This document shows positions 23,075-34,412 of a DNA stretch of 64,000 bases, in pieces. The stretch's first letter is position 1; every line of letters begins with the position of its first letter. Below the pieces are notes generated by a model, which had not been told where the DNA came from, made no database searches, and worked only from the letters and a program-made list of their open reading frames with translations. The DNA lies in contig JANTQA010000036.1 of the NCBI GenBank assembly GCA_027625915.1, forward strand, positions 1,235,501-1,299,500. Reading direction: 5' to 3'. The stretch comes from Anaeramoeba flamelloides (taxonomy: Eukaryota > Metamonada > Anaeramoebidae). The translations under genes were made by a program, and so were the position numbers.

Positions 23075-23901
23075 ATGATTATCGCTAAAAAGGATTTAAA
23101 AAAAGTATACACCTTATTCTTCAAAGCAGGTGTGTTTGTTTGTAAAAAAGATCCAAAAAAAAAGCATAAGGAAACTGGGCTAGAAGGAAGAGCAATTTAC
23201 AAAATCATGAAATCACTTAGATCCCGTGGTTTAATTGAAGAGCAATTCAATTGGCAATACTTCTATTGGTTTGTTTTTTTTTTGTTTTCTTTCTCTGTTG
23301 CAAAAAAACCAATAAAGGAAAAACTTATTTTGCTTTTTTTTTTGGAACGAAAAAATTTCCTTCGAACCTTGCTTTTATTAAAAGGCGTTTAAATAACGAA
23401 GGTATTGAGTATTTAAGAGAATACCTTCATTTCCCAAAAGAAGTTGTTCCTGATACATATAAACCAAGAAAAAGAAGAGCACCACTTAGAGATCAAAGAA
23501 GAAGCGGCAGAGGAAGAGGAAGAGGAAGAGGCAGAGGCAGAGGTAGAGGAAGATCATTTAGAGGAAGAGGAAGAGGAAGAGGTAGGGGTAGGGGTCGAGG
23601 AAGAGGGTTCTTAGGTGATAAAAAAATGGAACCATCCGATCGATTTAGACCAAGCTTTGTAAGTTTTTTTTGCAAGTTTTTATGTTTTTTTTTTTTATTT
23701 GCTTTTCACTAATATTTTTTTTTGATTTATTTTTTTTTTTCATCGTGGCAAAACATTGAATAGAGAGGTAATAATAACACAAGACCACAAAGAAGATTCG
23801 AAGGTGGATACAGGCCAAGAGGGTTTGGATATAGAGGCGGAAGAGGCAGAGGCAATAGTCCTTACCAACAAAGAAAAAGAGACAATAGAGAAGAAAAATA
23901 A
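23075..23901 (+). CDS. RPS10: 40S ribosomal protein eS10 (RPS10), three exons
   Basis: Small-subunit ribosomal protein near the mRNA entry and head of the 40S. Exons 23075-23268, 23385-23658 and 23764-23901 join in frame to 201 residues. The start MIIAKKDLKKVYTLFFKAGV matches human [20 protein letters not shown], and QFNWQYFYW joined to RLNNEGIEYLREYLH matches [24 protein letters not shown] across the first splice. Intron 1 (116 bp) splits the Trp codon. Intron 2 (105 bp) lies between codons and starts GTAAGT. The tail is unusual: from about residue 105 it holds long Arg-Gly runs, then DKKMEPSDRFRPSF and a third exon rich in RG. The stop is TAA. The protein is longer than the usual ~165 residues because of the RG tail. 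Highly confident. Confidence 0.93.
23269..23384 (+). other. eS10 intron 1
   Basis: 116 bp, GTTTGT...AAAAGG with AG at 23383-23384. Splicing restores the conserved FYW-x-LNNEG sequence, which settles the boundaries. Confidence 0.88.
23659..23763 (+). other. eS10 intron 2
   Basis: 105 bp, GTAAGT...AATAG. Downstream the frame continues RGNNNTRPQRRF to a TAA, in the same RG-rich style as the exon before it. Confidence 0.85.
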
Positions 23902-24700
23902 ATCTCAACTAATTTTCAACATTTTTCAACACAAAACATTATTTAAAAATATGATACAATTTCAAATATTCAGAAATAAACCAAAAACATTTCTACACTT
24001 ATCACTCTTCATCAAAATACTTTTTAAAGATAACTAATCTTCATTTTTGTTTCAAAACAATTGTTTTAACTCACCAACAATTTAATTAATATAACAAGGA
24101 GCCAAATTGAAAGTTTAATTAAATAAGATGAAAACTCAGAGAATTTCTTGAAATTAAAAAGATTGATCCAATTTTTCAGGTTTATTTATTTTATTTGTGA
24201 TATACTTGGGTCCATCTGAAAAAAACAACCAAATTGCTTTATGCAAAATTATCGATTTTATTCAAAGTTGTACCATCTTTAAATAATAAAAGAAAAAAAA
24301 ATATTAACTTTAAATTATCAATTAATCCTATTTATGAACTATTTAAATAGATCTTATTATTTTTTCAATTTTAAAAGGGCCAATACTGATAAATTCAAAG
24401 AAATGTTTACTCATATTTCATTTTGAAAAATTTTTTACCTTAGCTTTGAATAAAGCATTTTATTGATTTACATGTTTTGAAACTTTGTAAAATTAAACAC
24501 CAATTCAAAATTTTTAACATACCAAAATTCAATTTGTGAAAAAAAAATCTTATTTAATTAATTCGAGATTTAATGTCAAATTAGAATCATTCACTAATTA
24601 AAATGTTAACACTTGTTTATAAATTACAAAACTCTCAAAATAAAAAATAAATAATTATCAATACTAATTAATTATCTGTATGTTAAAAATTTTGGAAAGA
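23902..24700. other. eS10 3' flank, AT-rich
   Basis: No gene or defined repeat seen. Confidence 0.4.
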
Positions 24701-24724
24701 ACGGATTAAAAAAAAAATTGAAAA

Positions 24725-25030
24725 ATTTGTTTAAATTCTATTAGGAGTATTGATCGATAAAATGGTTAGATACCAATTAATTTTATTTGAGTTCTTCTAT
24801 TTTGAATAACTCAGCCTTAACTTCAATCCAATCGTTCGAAAAAATTATTGATCCAACAAAATAGGTTTAGGTAATTCAAAAAATGAAATGAAAACAAAAA
24901 CTAAATGATGAAAAAAAAGATTAAAATATTTTTCAAAAAATCAAAATTATTTCCGGTTTGAATGAAATTGTATTATTGTGATTCTTTTATCGTTTTAACT
25001 CTGTGGAAAATTTTGAATTTTAGTTTAGTT
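24725..25030 (-). mobile_element. Diverged partial copy of the ~530 bp Tc1-like element
   Basis: In order it repeats the inner and right part of 18080-18373: ATTGATCGATAAAATGGTTAG, then TTCGAAAAAATTATTGATCC, GAAATGAAAACAAAA, ATCAAAATTATT and finally TTTTAACTCTGTGG with GAATTTTAGTTTA. It has lost clear ends and is clearly older than the copies at 17847 and 62094. Confidence 0.45.
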
Positions 25031-26439
25031 GCCCTTCAAAATATTCTTTGTCAAGAACAATTTTAAAAATAGAGTTATAAGATTTACAAAAATGGAAATT
25101 GGATCAAAAAAATTTTTAGCTTTGGTGAAATGTATCATTATAAAGAAATACTTTTAAATTCAAAATAATAAACCCTTTTCAAATAATTACAATCACTTTA
25201 AATATGAAAACAAACCTTTTATTTGAAAAAATATTTCTTTAAACATTCTATTTAAACAAGAAAAAAAGTGTTCCCCAAGTATACTTATCTACTTTGATAT
25301 AAATGAAAGGTAATTTTTATTGTAAAAAGTCAAATTCAAAAAAAAAAACAGGTTAAAAAAACTGAAAGAAACCTTCCAAAATTATCACTTATAGTAAAAT
25401 AATTAAAAACCCGTTTATCATTTTATCAAACTGAATTTTTTTGATGAAAGTAAAATTGAAGCTTAATCATATTTTTAGTTAAAAAAACATAATTCCTAAT
25501 AATTTATTAATTTGGAACATTTATTTAATAATAATTTCATTTGGTTGATGAAACACTTTTAACAATTAGATTTTTTAAAATTAAAATTCAGAATTCGTTT
25601 ATTAACTTTTTTTCAAAAAAAAAAAAATAAATAACAAAAAATAATAAATAAATACATTGGTCTATTAATATACTTTTTAAAAAAGTGCCACCTTTTTAAA
25701 AATGAGAGAACTTTTTTGAAGTTTTCTCTTTTAAAAAAGTGAAAAATATTTCAGAATCATAGTTGTTTACAAGTTATCTGTTTTAATAAAGTTAAGGCTC
25801 GACCTAAAAATGTGATATATTTTGGGGTGTGGAGGTAATCACTTTTTTGGGTATATTATAAAATTTCAAAAATGGACAAATTGAATTTTTTTGATATTTT
25901 TGAAGAGTTTCTTGATTATTTTCACCAGTATGAAAGTTTTTAATGATTTGTAAATGATTCTGGAAGGAGAAATCAAAAAGATTATTTTTCGAATCGGGGT
26001 ATTTTATTACTTAAATTGTAGAAAATCCAAAATTTAAAAAAAAAACATCAATACTAAATAATTTTAGAAATTTGTCTAAAACCTAATTCTAACAGAAAAA
26101 GTGGAGTGGAATTTTTTTTCCCCTTAAAACAAGTTGCAAAAGTCCAATTCCTCTTAATTATTTTTTTTTTAAAAAAAATACTTGCCAAAAACATTCAAAA
26201 ATACTCTTCAACCCCCCCTAACACACCTCAACCAACCTGTAAAGGAGTTTTTAAATACCTACACTCAATATATAACAATAAAATTGACTATTTAAAAAAA
26301 ATAAGATTGTTTTTTATTATTATTTAACGGAGAATTTTTTAATTCATCTTATTTTGGGCTAGGTTTTTGAGAATTAAAAAGAATTGAGCTAAATTCTATG
26401 ATTTTACAGCATTTTTTTAAATTCTGGAGAACCGCCGTA
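25031..26439. other. Intergenic, AT-rich
   Basis: No gene supported. CTTTTTTGAAGTTTTCTC at about 25712 is part of a local hairpin with ACTTTTTTAA words on each side. An open frame at 26106-26327 has no family features. Confidence 0.4.
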
Positions 26440-26513
26440 AGCTTTTTTTAATTTTAGAAATAAAAAGAAAATTTTTGAAATTTTCTTTTTATTTCTAAAA
26501 TTAAAAAAAAGCT
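26440..26513. repeat. ~75 bp hairpin element, copy 1
   Basis: Near-perfect inverted repeat: AGCTTTTTTTAATTTTAG then AAATAAAAAGAAAATTT, mirrored after a 3-base loop. Four related hairpins cluster at 55864-56672. The following CTAGGCACTTGACAG (26511-26525) is the complement of flank words of those copies (AAGTGCCGTAGAGTGCCTAG). Confidence 0.7.
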
Positions 26514-27142
26514 AGGCACTTGACAGCACCCCCCCAGGAATTCCTAAATTTTGATTTAGGAATTTTTTTAAACACTCAAAAATAAATTTATTACCCACTA
26601 AGGCTATTAAATATGATGAATCTCTTTTTCTAATAATATCAAAAATAGTAATAATATTATTTGTTAAAATACTAATAATATTAATTTTTTTTTAATTCGT
26701 ATATCCAGTTTCTACGATTATTTTCATAGGCTGGACAGTTCCTTATAAAAAATAAGAATTTGATTAATTTTAAAATTTGACCCAATTTGAAATTTAATAA
26801 TTATCCCACTTTTTTTAAAAAATACCCCAGTTTTAGTAAATAGAAAACTTTAAAAAATCTTAATTCTGAAAAACCCCAAAAAAAAGTACCCACATTTTTA
26901 AAATGACCTAATTATTGTTCACATAAATAATAATGATAAAAAAAAATACTGTAGAAAATTCAGGCTTTAATATTTTTTCATTAAGTTTATAAGTTTTCTC
27001 AAAAGGTTAATTAGAAAATTCTAAATTACCAAACTTACTAAAAATTCAATTTAAGAGTTTATATTCAAGATAGAAATGTCTATCTTAATAGAATTTTTAT
27101 ACAGAAGGTAAAAGATATAATCAATCTCTTGTTTCTATACCA
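26514..27142. other. Intergenic, AT-rich
   Basis: No gene or repeat recognised. Confidence 0.4.
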
Positions 27143-28400
27143 ACCGAGGTAATAGACTAATTATTTACACTAGGATACAATTAAACCCGATAAGAAATTT
27201 CATTTGTAAACTTTAGAGAAATGAATAATCATTTTTAAAAGAGTTAATTTTTCACAATAAAATTTTCAGTAAAAAATATCTAATCCGTTTTTTGTTGGAT
27301 TCTTAGATCCAAATTAGAAAAAGAAAAATTAACAAATCCATTTTATTTTGATAAATCTTACTTTTAGTAACTTCCATCGGTCTTTAAGTACAATTAACCT
27401 TGGAAATTTAACTGATTTTAAAAATACCTACAAAATAAATCAAAAATTGAATCCTTGGAGATTTAAAAGAAATGATAATTTAAATTATTCACAGATATTT
27501 ATTAAATTTCTTGAAATTTAAAAGATTAGAATATTCTTTTTCAACATTCTGAGTATAAACATCAAATTATTAGTATTAAAATCGGTTATTTGATAATACC
27601 TCTCATCATCTATAGTTTTTTTATTTTATTTTTAGAATTATTAATATAAATTCGTTTTATTTTTACGATTATTTGTAAATTTTTTAAATATTTTAAAAGT
27701 CTATTGATACATTTAATGTTTGGGTTGTCAATAATCCCCTGGAAAAAATTAAGATTGGGTTATTAATTATTGATTATAAATAATCATATTTAAAAATATT
27801 TATTAAGATTACAAGTTGAATTTTCCTGGTTTTAAATAAGTATTTAAGGAGGATTTTTAATTTTATTGTTTGATTTTTTATGTTGAATTGTTTTTGATCG
27901 ATAAATTGATTAAATTGATATGAACTGTTCTTTAAAATCAAAAAAATAGATTATTTTAAATTTAAAAAAATTATATTTTTTTTAAATTGGGTTATTTCGG
28001 AACTTTGTAGTTTCATTTTTAAAAGTAAATTTTTATATGTTTTCCTTTTCATATAATAAAATTATAATCTTCTTTCAAAGAAAATATTTTTTTGAAAGAA
28101 AAATTTAGAAATATGCTGATGGATTCTGAACTTTTTCAAAAAGGATAAAAATGGATCAAACTTTTCAAAACAATACAGTCAGTTTCACTTTTAAGGCACA
28201 AACTTTCATCGAAATTTAAGGCACAAAAAAATATCAAATTAAGGCACAAAATTCAGATTCTAGTAAAAATAAATTGTAAAAAAAAAAAATTCAAAATCTT
28301 GTGCCTTAATTTGAGATATTTATTGTGCCTTAAATTTCGTTGAATGTTTGTGCTTTAAAAGTGAAACTGACTGTAATTCGTCTCGGAAAATAACTTTAAA
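27143..28400 (+). repeat. ~1.2 kb dispersed repeat, copy 1
   Basis: Matches 57943-59690 in order: AATTAAACCCGATA, GAAATTTAAAAGATTAG, TTTGATAATA, AAAAAATTAAGAT, TTTCCTGGTTTT, then the TGAACTTTTTCAAAAA region. No frame of note. It carries a palindromic MITE at 28176-28373, and the other copies show the empty site. Confidence 0.6.
28176..28373. mobile_element. Palindromic TA-target MITE, copy 2
   Basis: 198 bp, CAGTCAGTTTCAC to GTGAAACTGACTG, flanked by TA. The host repeat reads AAAACAA-TA-[MITE]-TA-ATTCGTCTC here, and AAAACAATAATTCATTTC without the insert at 59652-59668, so the TA duplication is shown directly. Confidence 0.9.
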
Positions 28401-28949
28401 ATCAAGTTTGGTTTTATTTTATTAATCAAATTATTACTTTGGTTTTCTAATTTCAATATACTGTATTTTTTTTTTTTTTTGAATTTGCTTTTAATTTTAC
28501 TGGAAGATTTTTTTTAGTTTCCTGGCCCCTTAAGGATCACCTTCTCAATTCATCAAATATCCTCAACACAATTTGTTTCAATTCCTTGGAAAATGTAAAT
28601 GAAGTCAGTATCTTTAAAATATTCCACAGTTTGGATCAAAAAATCCTTTTATATCATTTTTTCAAAGAAAAATTCACTAAGAAATTTTGAGATAGTGAAC
28701 TAGAACACCCTGTTAAGGAACATGATAATGAAATTGAAAAATAATCATGATTTTTTAACATTAAAAAGGACGATCATTTCAACAACTTTGAATCTCAATG
28801 ATCTTATTGGTAATGATTTTTAGCATTTGGTTACTTTAAATTGTTACATTGTATCCACAAACCATACAGCCACCCCAGCTCTACAGTGAAAATTTATAAG
28901 ACATAAAAATTTGTTGTCTATTTTAGAATTGTGTTTTATGAAATAAACT

Positions 28950-29140
28950 AAATTTTAAAATAAAATGCCCAATTTTTATTTATTTTTTTTTTTTCCTTTT
29001 ATTTTTAGAAGAAAAAAAAATATTTCTCGTGTATAGAACTGAATACTAAAATCGTAATTTTTTTTATTATCATCGATTTCTTCAATTTATCAAAATTTTT
29101 ATTTTCAGAATTTGTTTTTTAATGGCCCAATTATTTTGAA
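28950..29140 (+). repeat. ~200 bp TIR segment, copy 3 (nested)
   Basis: AAAATAAAATGCCCAATTTT at the left and TTTTTTAATGGCCCAATTAT at the right are inverted to each other. The inside shares GTATAGAACTGAATACTAAA with 20708-20731. It is absent from TTAA copies B and D at the same place. Confidence 0.55.
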
Positions 29141-29260
29141 ATGGAGTTAATAAAAATCAATTTTGATCATAAGATAAAAATTTGTAACTTCTCTGACTTC
29201 ATTAAAGTTATTTTTTTTTTGTAAAAACCAAGATAAAAATTAAATTTTGTCAAGAAAAGA

Positions 29261-29327
29261 AATCACATAAATCATATAAATCAAAGAAACAAAAGAAATC
29301 ACAGAAATCACAGAAATCACAGAAACC
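29261..29327 (+). repeat. Tandem repeat of AATCACAGA units
   Basis: Imperfect 9-10 base units (AATCACAGA, AATCAAAGA and similar) occur about seven times. The same array is in copy D at 32284-32354. In copy B there is a single unit, so it expanded in the common ancestor of copies C and D. Confidence 0.7.
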
Positions 29328-29630
29328 CATGTAAATTTCAGAGTATTTTTTGATCTTTGTTTTTGATTTGCAAAAACCGGAGCTTTTCTCAATTTTGTCA
29401 ATTGAAGATCCACATTAAAGTAAGTTTTTTAAAGAATTTGTTTCAGTTTCAAAAACTCAAGGAACCAAAAAATGGATCACTCCTTTTTAATCTTCTATTA
29501 TAAATTTTATGGTTTATAATGAAACTTTAATTACCATTTTGACAGTTTGTTGAACAAAACAATTTTTCAGAATAGAAAATCAATTTTAGGTCTTATAAAT
29601 TTTCATGTTAGGGTTGGAATATCTGTATTA

Positions 29631-30500
29631 ACTGTTGAGAGAAAAAATATTGGACACAGAAAAATAGTTAGAAACCATTTTTAAATGAAAACATTAGTAA
29701 AATTTCAAATCAAATCCTATTGATAACTAGTTGAATTTTATATAAATCCAGGTTTAAATGTGTTACAAGTTTATTAATCTGTTGTTTGTGTAGAATACTC
29801 ATTTGAATGGTTGATAAATAAAGTAGATCATGATATTTTAACAAAAATCCAAGTTTTAGTATTGTTTACTACTAATTCTGAAAATGGTAATTTTTAAACT
29901 TGCATTATACTATAAGAGATAAAGTTTTGAAAAGGTAGAATTACATTAATTTTCATTATAATAAGTAGATTATTGTTATTTTCTTTTAGTTATTTCACAA
30001 ATGATAGAAAATAAAAATCATTTTCAGTAATGTTCTCACTATTGAGAGAAAAAGGTTGGACACAGAAAAATGGTTGGACAGAAATTTTAATTGGGAACAT
30101 TAGTAAAATTGTTTTTTGGAGGATAAATTATTTTGTGAAATAACTAAAAGAAAATAACAATAATCTACTTATTAGAATAACGACTAATGTAATTCTACTT
30201 TTTCAAAATCTTATCTCTTATAATCTAAAGCAAGTTTAAAAATTATCATTTTCAGAATTAGTAGTAAACTTTTGTAAAACTTTGATTTTTGTTAAAATAG
30301 CATGATCTACTTTATTTATCAACCATTCAAACGGGTATTCTACACACACCACATATTAATGAACTTGTAACACATTTAAACCTGGATTTATATAAAATTC
30401 ACCTAGTCATCAATAGGATTTGATTTTCAATTTTACTAATGTTTTCATTTAAAATTGCTGTCCAATCATTTTTCTGTGTCCAACATTTTTCTCTCAACAG
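29631..30500. mobile_element. 870 bp palindromic TIR element inside TTAA copy C
   Basis: Ends CTGTTGAGAGAAAAA (left, with a leading A) and TTTTTCTCTCAACAG (right). The arms of ~400 bp mirror each other around 30040; shared words are AATAACAATAATCTACTTA, TTTTCAGAATTAGTAGTAAA and TAAACCTGGATTTATATAAA. TA lies on both sides, and copies B and D show the empty site (GTATTAATTATTACAAA). Inner words such as ATTAGTAAAAT, CAAATCCT and TAGAATACTC relate it to the TGGACA family. Confidence 0.85.
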
Positions 30501-31290
30501 TAATTATTACAAACGAGTTGTGATTTTGTAAATTTTTCTTTTGTTCTTTTTGGCTTTCCTTGAATTAAAACGACCCACCATGACTAAGAGGAGATTGTCT
30601 CCTCGAATTGTTTTTGGAACAATAGGATCAATCTTAAACGTATTTGAACGAGTTTTTAGTGCTTTTTTGATAAATTTTTTTTATGTTGGGATCATTTCTC
30701 TCAAAACCCAATTTGCTGTGTAAAGATAAATTGGGTTGAGGTTGTGTAGGGAAAAGTGTTGGTGAATTTTTCATGAAAGGATCTTTTGGAAAAAAAATTT
30801 TAGCAAAAATTAGTCAGTTTTTTTATAAACTATAAATTTCTTTGTCATTCGAGAAAAAATGATATTTAAAATTTTTGAGGAAAGGGGAATTTGAGTGGAT
30901 TTAATACATTACCAAATCAATTACGGTCGTCATTATTCAAAAATCTCTTTGTTTTAAAATAACAAAGGATTATTCATCCAAAAATTTTCACTTTTCTCCA
31001 TTTTAACCTTCTTCGTCATTTGTTTTAACCTCTCTCAGCTTATCTAAGAAAAAAAGAATTAAAAACGTCCAACAATCAGTATAGTTTTTTAAAAATGACA
31101 AAGAAAGTCTTTTTTTGAAAAAATTGTTTTTTCCAACCTTCATTTTCTTTTTTTGATACAAGACTAAAAAATTCAGACCTTTTTTAGTCATTTTTTCCTT
31201 GTTTAATCTCTCTGAATAAAAATATGTGACATTTACTAAAACCCCAAATCATGATAAGAACAGACAATTTGTTCAATTTTAATTTCAAAC

Positions 31291-31497
31291 TCAGTTATTA
31301 GAACAAAAAGTTATGATTTGAAGACGATCGTTTAATAATTTGTATTGTTTCTTTTTTTGCTGTTCAATTTTATTTAAAATTCTCAGTTGAGATTGCAAAC
31401 TTTGAAAAATAACATCATAAAACTTGTCTTGTTTACGAACAAAATTTTCTTCAACTTTTTTAAATCTCATTTGATCAGAAAAATTGCTAAAACACAA
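31291..31497 (-). pseudogene. Coding-like fragment, coiled-coil type
   Basis: 68 open residues, FSDQMRFKKVEENFVRKQDK then FYDVIFQSLQSQLRILNKIEQQKKK, with amino-acid use of a helical Lys/Gln-rich host protein. It lies just outside TTAA copy C. No start context, no partner exon and no family are recognised. It may be a relic exon. Confidence 0.3.
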
Positions 31498-31533
31498 ATT
31501 ACATTAGTGTAATTATAATAAAGTAATATATTT

Positions 31534-31630
31534 GCCTCAATAGCTCAAGGAAGAGCATCCAAACTTTAATAGAGAATACCTGGAAATCTACTATTTGGTA
31601 GATTAAAATGGAAACTCGAATTTAAAGAGT
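31534..31630 (+). pseudogene. Degenerate tRNA-like sequence
   Basis: GCCTCAATAGCTCAAGGAAG followed by AGCA is a good tRNA 5' half and A box. ACTCGAATTT (about 31614) resembles a B box. The acceptor ends do not pair and the middle is too long, so it is a tRNA pseudogene or a tRNA-derived repeat. Confidence 0.4.
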
Positions 31631-31768
31631 CATTCTTCAATAAAGAAATTTGGCACTTAAAGTTTATCCTTACAAATATAGTTTTATATTTAAGGGTTTG
31701 AAGTTTTGGGAAGATCTTAGTTCAAGTCTAAGTCGAGGTTTTTTTTTTATTAAAGAAACAAAATTTAA

Positions 31769-33457
31769 GGACTACGTTGGCAATTTAACAATTTATCTCA
31801 ACACCATTTTGATCCAATCTCATTTAAAAAGTGAAGTTAGGAAATTGGAAATATTTTCCAATTTGGATCAAAAAATCATTTTATTTCATTTTTTTTATGA
31901 AAAATGAAATTGAAATTTTGAGATACGTAAACTCGAACACCTTGTTAAGGATGGTAAAAATGAAAAAAAAAATAATCCTGAAGATTTAACATTAAAAACA
32001 AACTCTCAATAATAAACTTTAAAGCTAAATAATTGTATTTTCAATGATTTTTGAACATTGGGTTACTTTGAATTGTTATATTGTCTCCACAAACAATTAA
32101 TCCGTCCCAACCCTAATGGAAAATATTATAAGACATATAATTATGTTTTCTATTATAAAATTGTGTTTTTTGAAAGAGAAAATTCAATTTCGATCATAAG
32201 ATCAAAATTTCAACTTGTCTTACTTCCTTCGAGTTTATTTTTTTTGTAAAAGCCAAGACAAAAATTAAATTTTTCCAAGAAAAGAAATTACAGAAATCAT
32301 GGAAATCAAAGAAACAAAAGAAATCACAGAAATCACAGAAATCACAGAAACCCATGAAAAGTTGAAAGCGTTTTTTGATCATTGCTTTTAAATTGTAAAA
32401 ATCTGAGATTAAAACAATTTTGGAAAATGAAGATCCACATTAATGTAAGTTTTTTTATTTATTTGATTGTCAATTCAAAGGAAGCAAAAAATATATAACT
32501 TATTTTTAATCTTCTATTATAAATTTTACAGTTTATGATGAGCTTTAATAACTCTTTTACGGTTTGTTGAACAAAATAAAATTTCAGAATAGAAAATCAA
32601 TCTGAGGTCTTATAAATTTTTCATGGTATTTCTGGAACGGCTGTATCGATTATTACAAAGGAATTGTGATTTTGGCTTATTTTTTTTTGTTTCTTTTTGT
32701 TTTTCCTTGAATTAAATCTCCCCACCATGACTAAGAGGAGATTGTCTCCTCGAATTTTTTTTGGAACAATTGATCCATGTCAAACAGATAAAATATTAGG
32801 TTTCGGTTACTTCTTAGATAAAGTTTTTTTTGTTTGGATCGTTTCTTTTATAACCCAATTTGTTGTGTCAAGTATAATTGGGTTGAGATGCTGTGTGAAA
32901 GGTTTGGTGAGTTTTTGCATGAAAGGATCTTTTGGAAATTAGATTTGGGAAAATTAGTCAGTTTTTGTTTATAAAAAATAAATTTCAAAGTCAGTTAAGA
33001 AAAAATGATCTTTATAATTTTGGAAATTGCGAATTTTGGGGGATTCAATACAATACCAAACCATTTACCGTACCATTTCATCAAAAAAATATCTTTTTTT
33101 TCAAAGAACAAATACCACTCATCCAAAATTGCCAATTTTACTCCATTTTGACCTTTTGGGTGAAAATTGAAAACCATTTCATCTGAACTCACACACCAGA
33201 AAATAACACTAGTTAACCCCCAAAAAGTCAAAATGGTTTTCAATTTTCACCTGGAAAGAACTTTTCTCCAAATGCTGTTTTTTCGGATCATTCTTTTTCA
33301 TTTGAGAAACGAGGAATCTAAAATTCAGACTTTTTCTGAAAAAAAATTCATTTTTTCATACTTAGATCTCACTAAATAAATATTTGTGAGATATACCAAT
33401 CACCAAATACTCTTTAAAACACACCAAAAAACAAATTTTCAATTGCCAACGTAGTCG
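31769..33457 (+). mobile_element. TTAA-target DNA transposon, copy D (best preserved ends)
   Basis: 1689 bp between TTAA at 31765-31768 and 33458-33461. Terminal inverted repeats are GGACTACGTTGGCAATTT and, on the other strand, CGACTACGTTGGCAATTG. On the minus strand 32995-33243 is open and includes FNFHPKGQNG and LAILDEWYLFF, homologous to the copy A nuclease-like remnant. It also shares the block around 32728-32770 with A, B and C. Confidence 0.85.
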
Positions 33458-33461
33458 TTAA

Positions 33462-33841
33462 TATTGACAAAATTAAGAAAGTAAGATTTTGAACTTTGTT
33501 GTAAAATTTAATTATCTGAATCAATTGAAAATTTTTTTTACAGTTTTTCTGGTTTTAAATATCAAATTATCATAAATCGGAAGTACAAGAGTAAAAAGGA
33601 AAATTTTTGAATTATTTTTTAACTTTTTGTTTAAATAATCAATAAGATTTATAAAACTGAAATTCCCCAAACTTGCTTAATTGCTATTGCCAAAATCTGA
33701 AAGCAAATTTTAAATGAAGAGGGATCGGTTGAGCATCAAAAAAGGGATAAAACTCACTTTTATTAATTTTTTTTAATTTAAAACTCAAATTGAGTATATA
33801 TAATATCATTAAACTTGGTTTTATTTGTTATTTTCAATTAT
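33462..33841. other. Intergenic spacer
   Basis: No gene or repeat recognised. Confidence 0.4.
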
Positions 33842-34330
33842 AGCAGGGAAAAAAATACCGGACATGAAAAGTTCCCCCTGAAAAGATTTTTAATTGTGAG
33901 TATTAGTAAAATTTTTGTCTAATTTCAATGAAATCCTTATTATAAATAACCAATTTTTTTATGAGATTAGTAATATACCTACCTAAAGTTCATCAAAGTT
34001 AGGTGTCTCTAGAATACTCGAGTAATTGTTTGATAGCCATATGTTGATCAACTTTTTTTGAAAAACAATCCAGCTTTATTGAGGTTTACTAGAGTTTGGA
34101 AAATGACAATTTTTCTTCTTGTTTTTTTTGATTGATTGAATGGTGTTTTGAACAAGTGTGATTTCATCAATCATCATTCTAATAAGTGGGGGGGTTATAA
34201 TTGAAAAAGTTCGATTCTTAAAAAAAGGAATTTGATTATAAATAAAAGAAATTGACAATAATTTAACTAATATTCACAATTCAAAATCTTTTTCGGGATT
34301 TTTTTCATGTCCGGTATTTTTTTCACTGCC
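33842..34330 (+). mobile_element. TGGACA-end TIR family, copy 3
   Basis: 489 bp with ends AGCAGGGAAAAAAATACCGG and, on the other strand, GGCAGTGAAAAAAATACCGG; inside come ATTAGTAAAATTTTTG and CTAGAATACTCGAG. It is the cleanest copy and defines CAGTG-type termini. No coding sequence. Confidence 0.8.
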
Positions 34331-34412
34331 ACATATTTGATTTCAAAGATCAATCTATTTTTGGATCTTGATTTTTTTTTAAAAATATACAAAAAAAGAC
34401 ATCAAGAAATTA

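Larger units (their letters stand above)
28534..31296 (+). mobile_element. TTAA-target DNA transposon, copy C, with nested inserts
   Basis: Starts after TTAA (28530-28533) with GGATCACC. The right end is eroded near 31296. The inside follows copies B and D, including TGACTAAGAGGAGATTGTC (30580). It is longer because it carries a ~190 bp TIR segment (about 28950-29140), an expanded short tandem array (29261-29327) and an 870 bp palindrome (29631-30500). Confidence 0.75.

Noticed and set aside
23251-23712. Unspliced reading of eS10 through both introns
   Set aside because: The T-rich Phe/Leu stretches are introns with GT-AG ends; splicing restores the conserved family sequence.
23756-24037. 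93-codon frame after eS10 exon 2
   Set aside because: Overlaps eS10 exon 3 in another frame. Exon 3 continues the RG-rich protein and ends properly.
26106-26327. 73-codon frame with a Pro/Thr-rich patch
   Set aside because: Composition is like the flanks, no family signal, no second copy.
29261-29327. Possible CRISPR-like array (short repeated units)
   Set aside because: Units are contiguous imperfect tandem repeats without spacers, in a eukaryotic transposon.
30541-32942. MTKRRLSPRI-type short frames conserved in several TTAA copies as a possible small gene
   Set aside because: The frame is not kept in all copies and its strand is opposite to the better nuclease-like remnant; DNA conservation of the element is enough to explain it.
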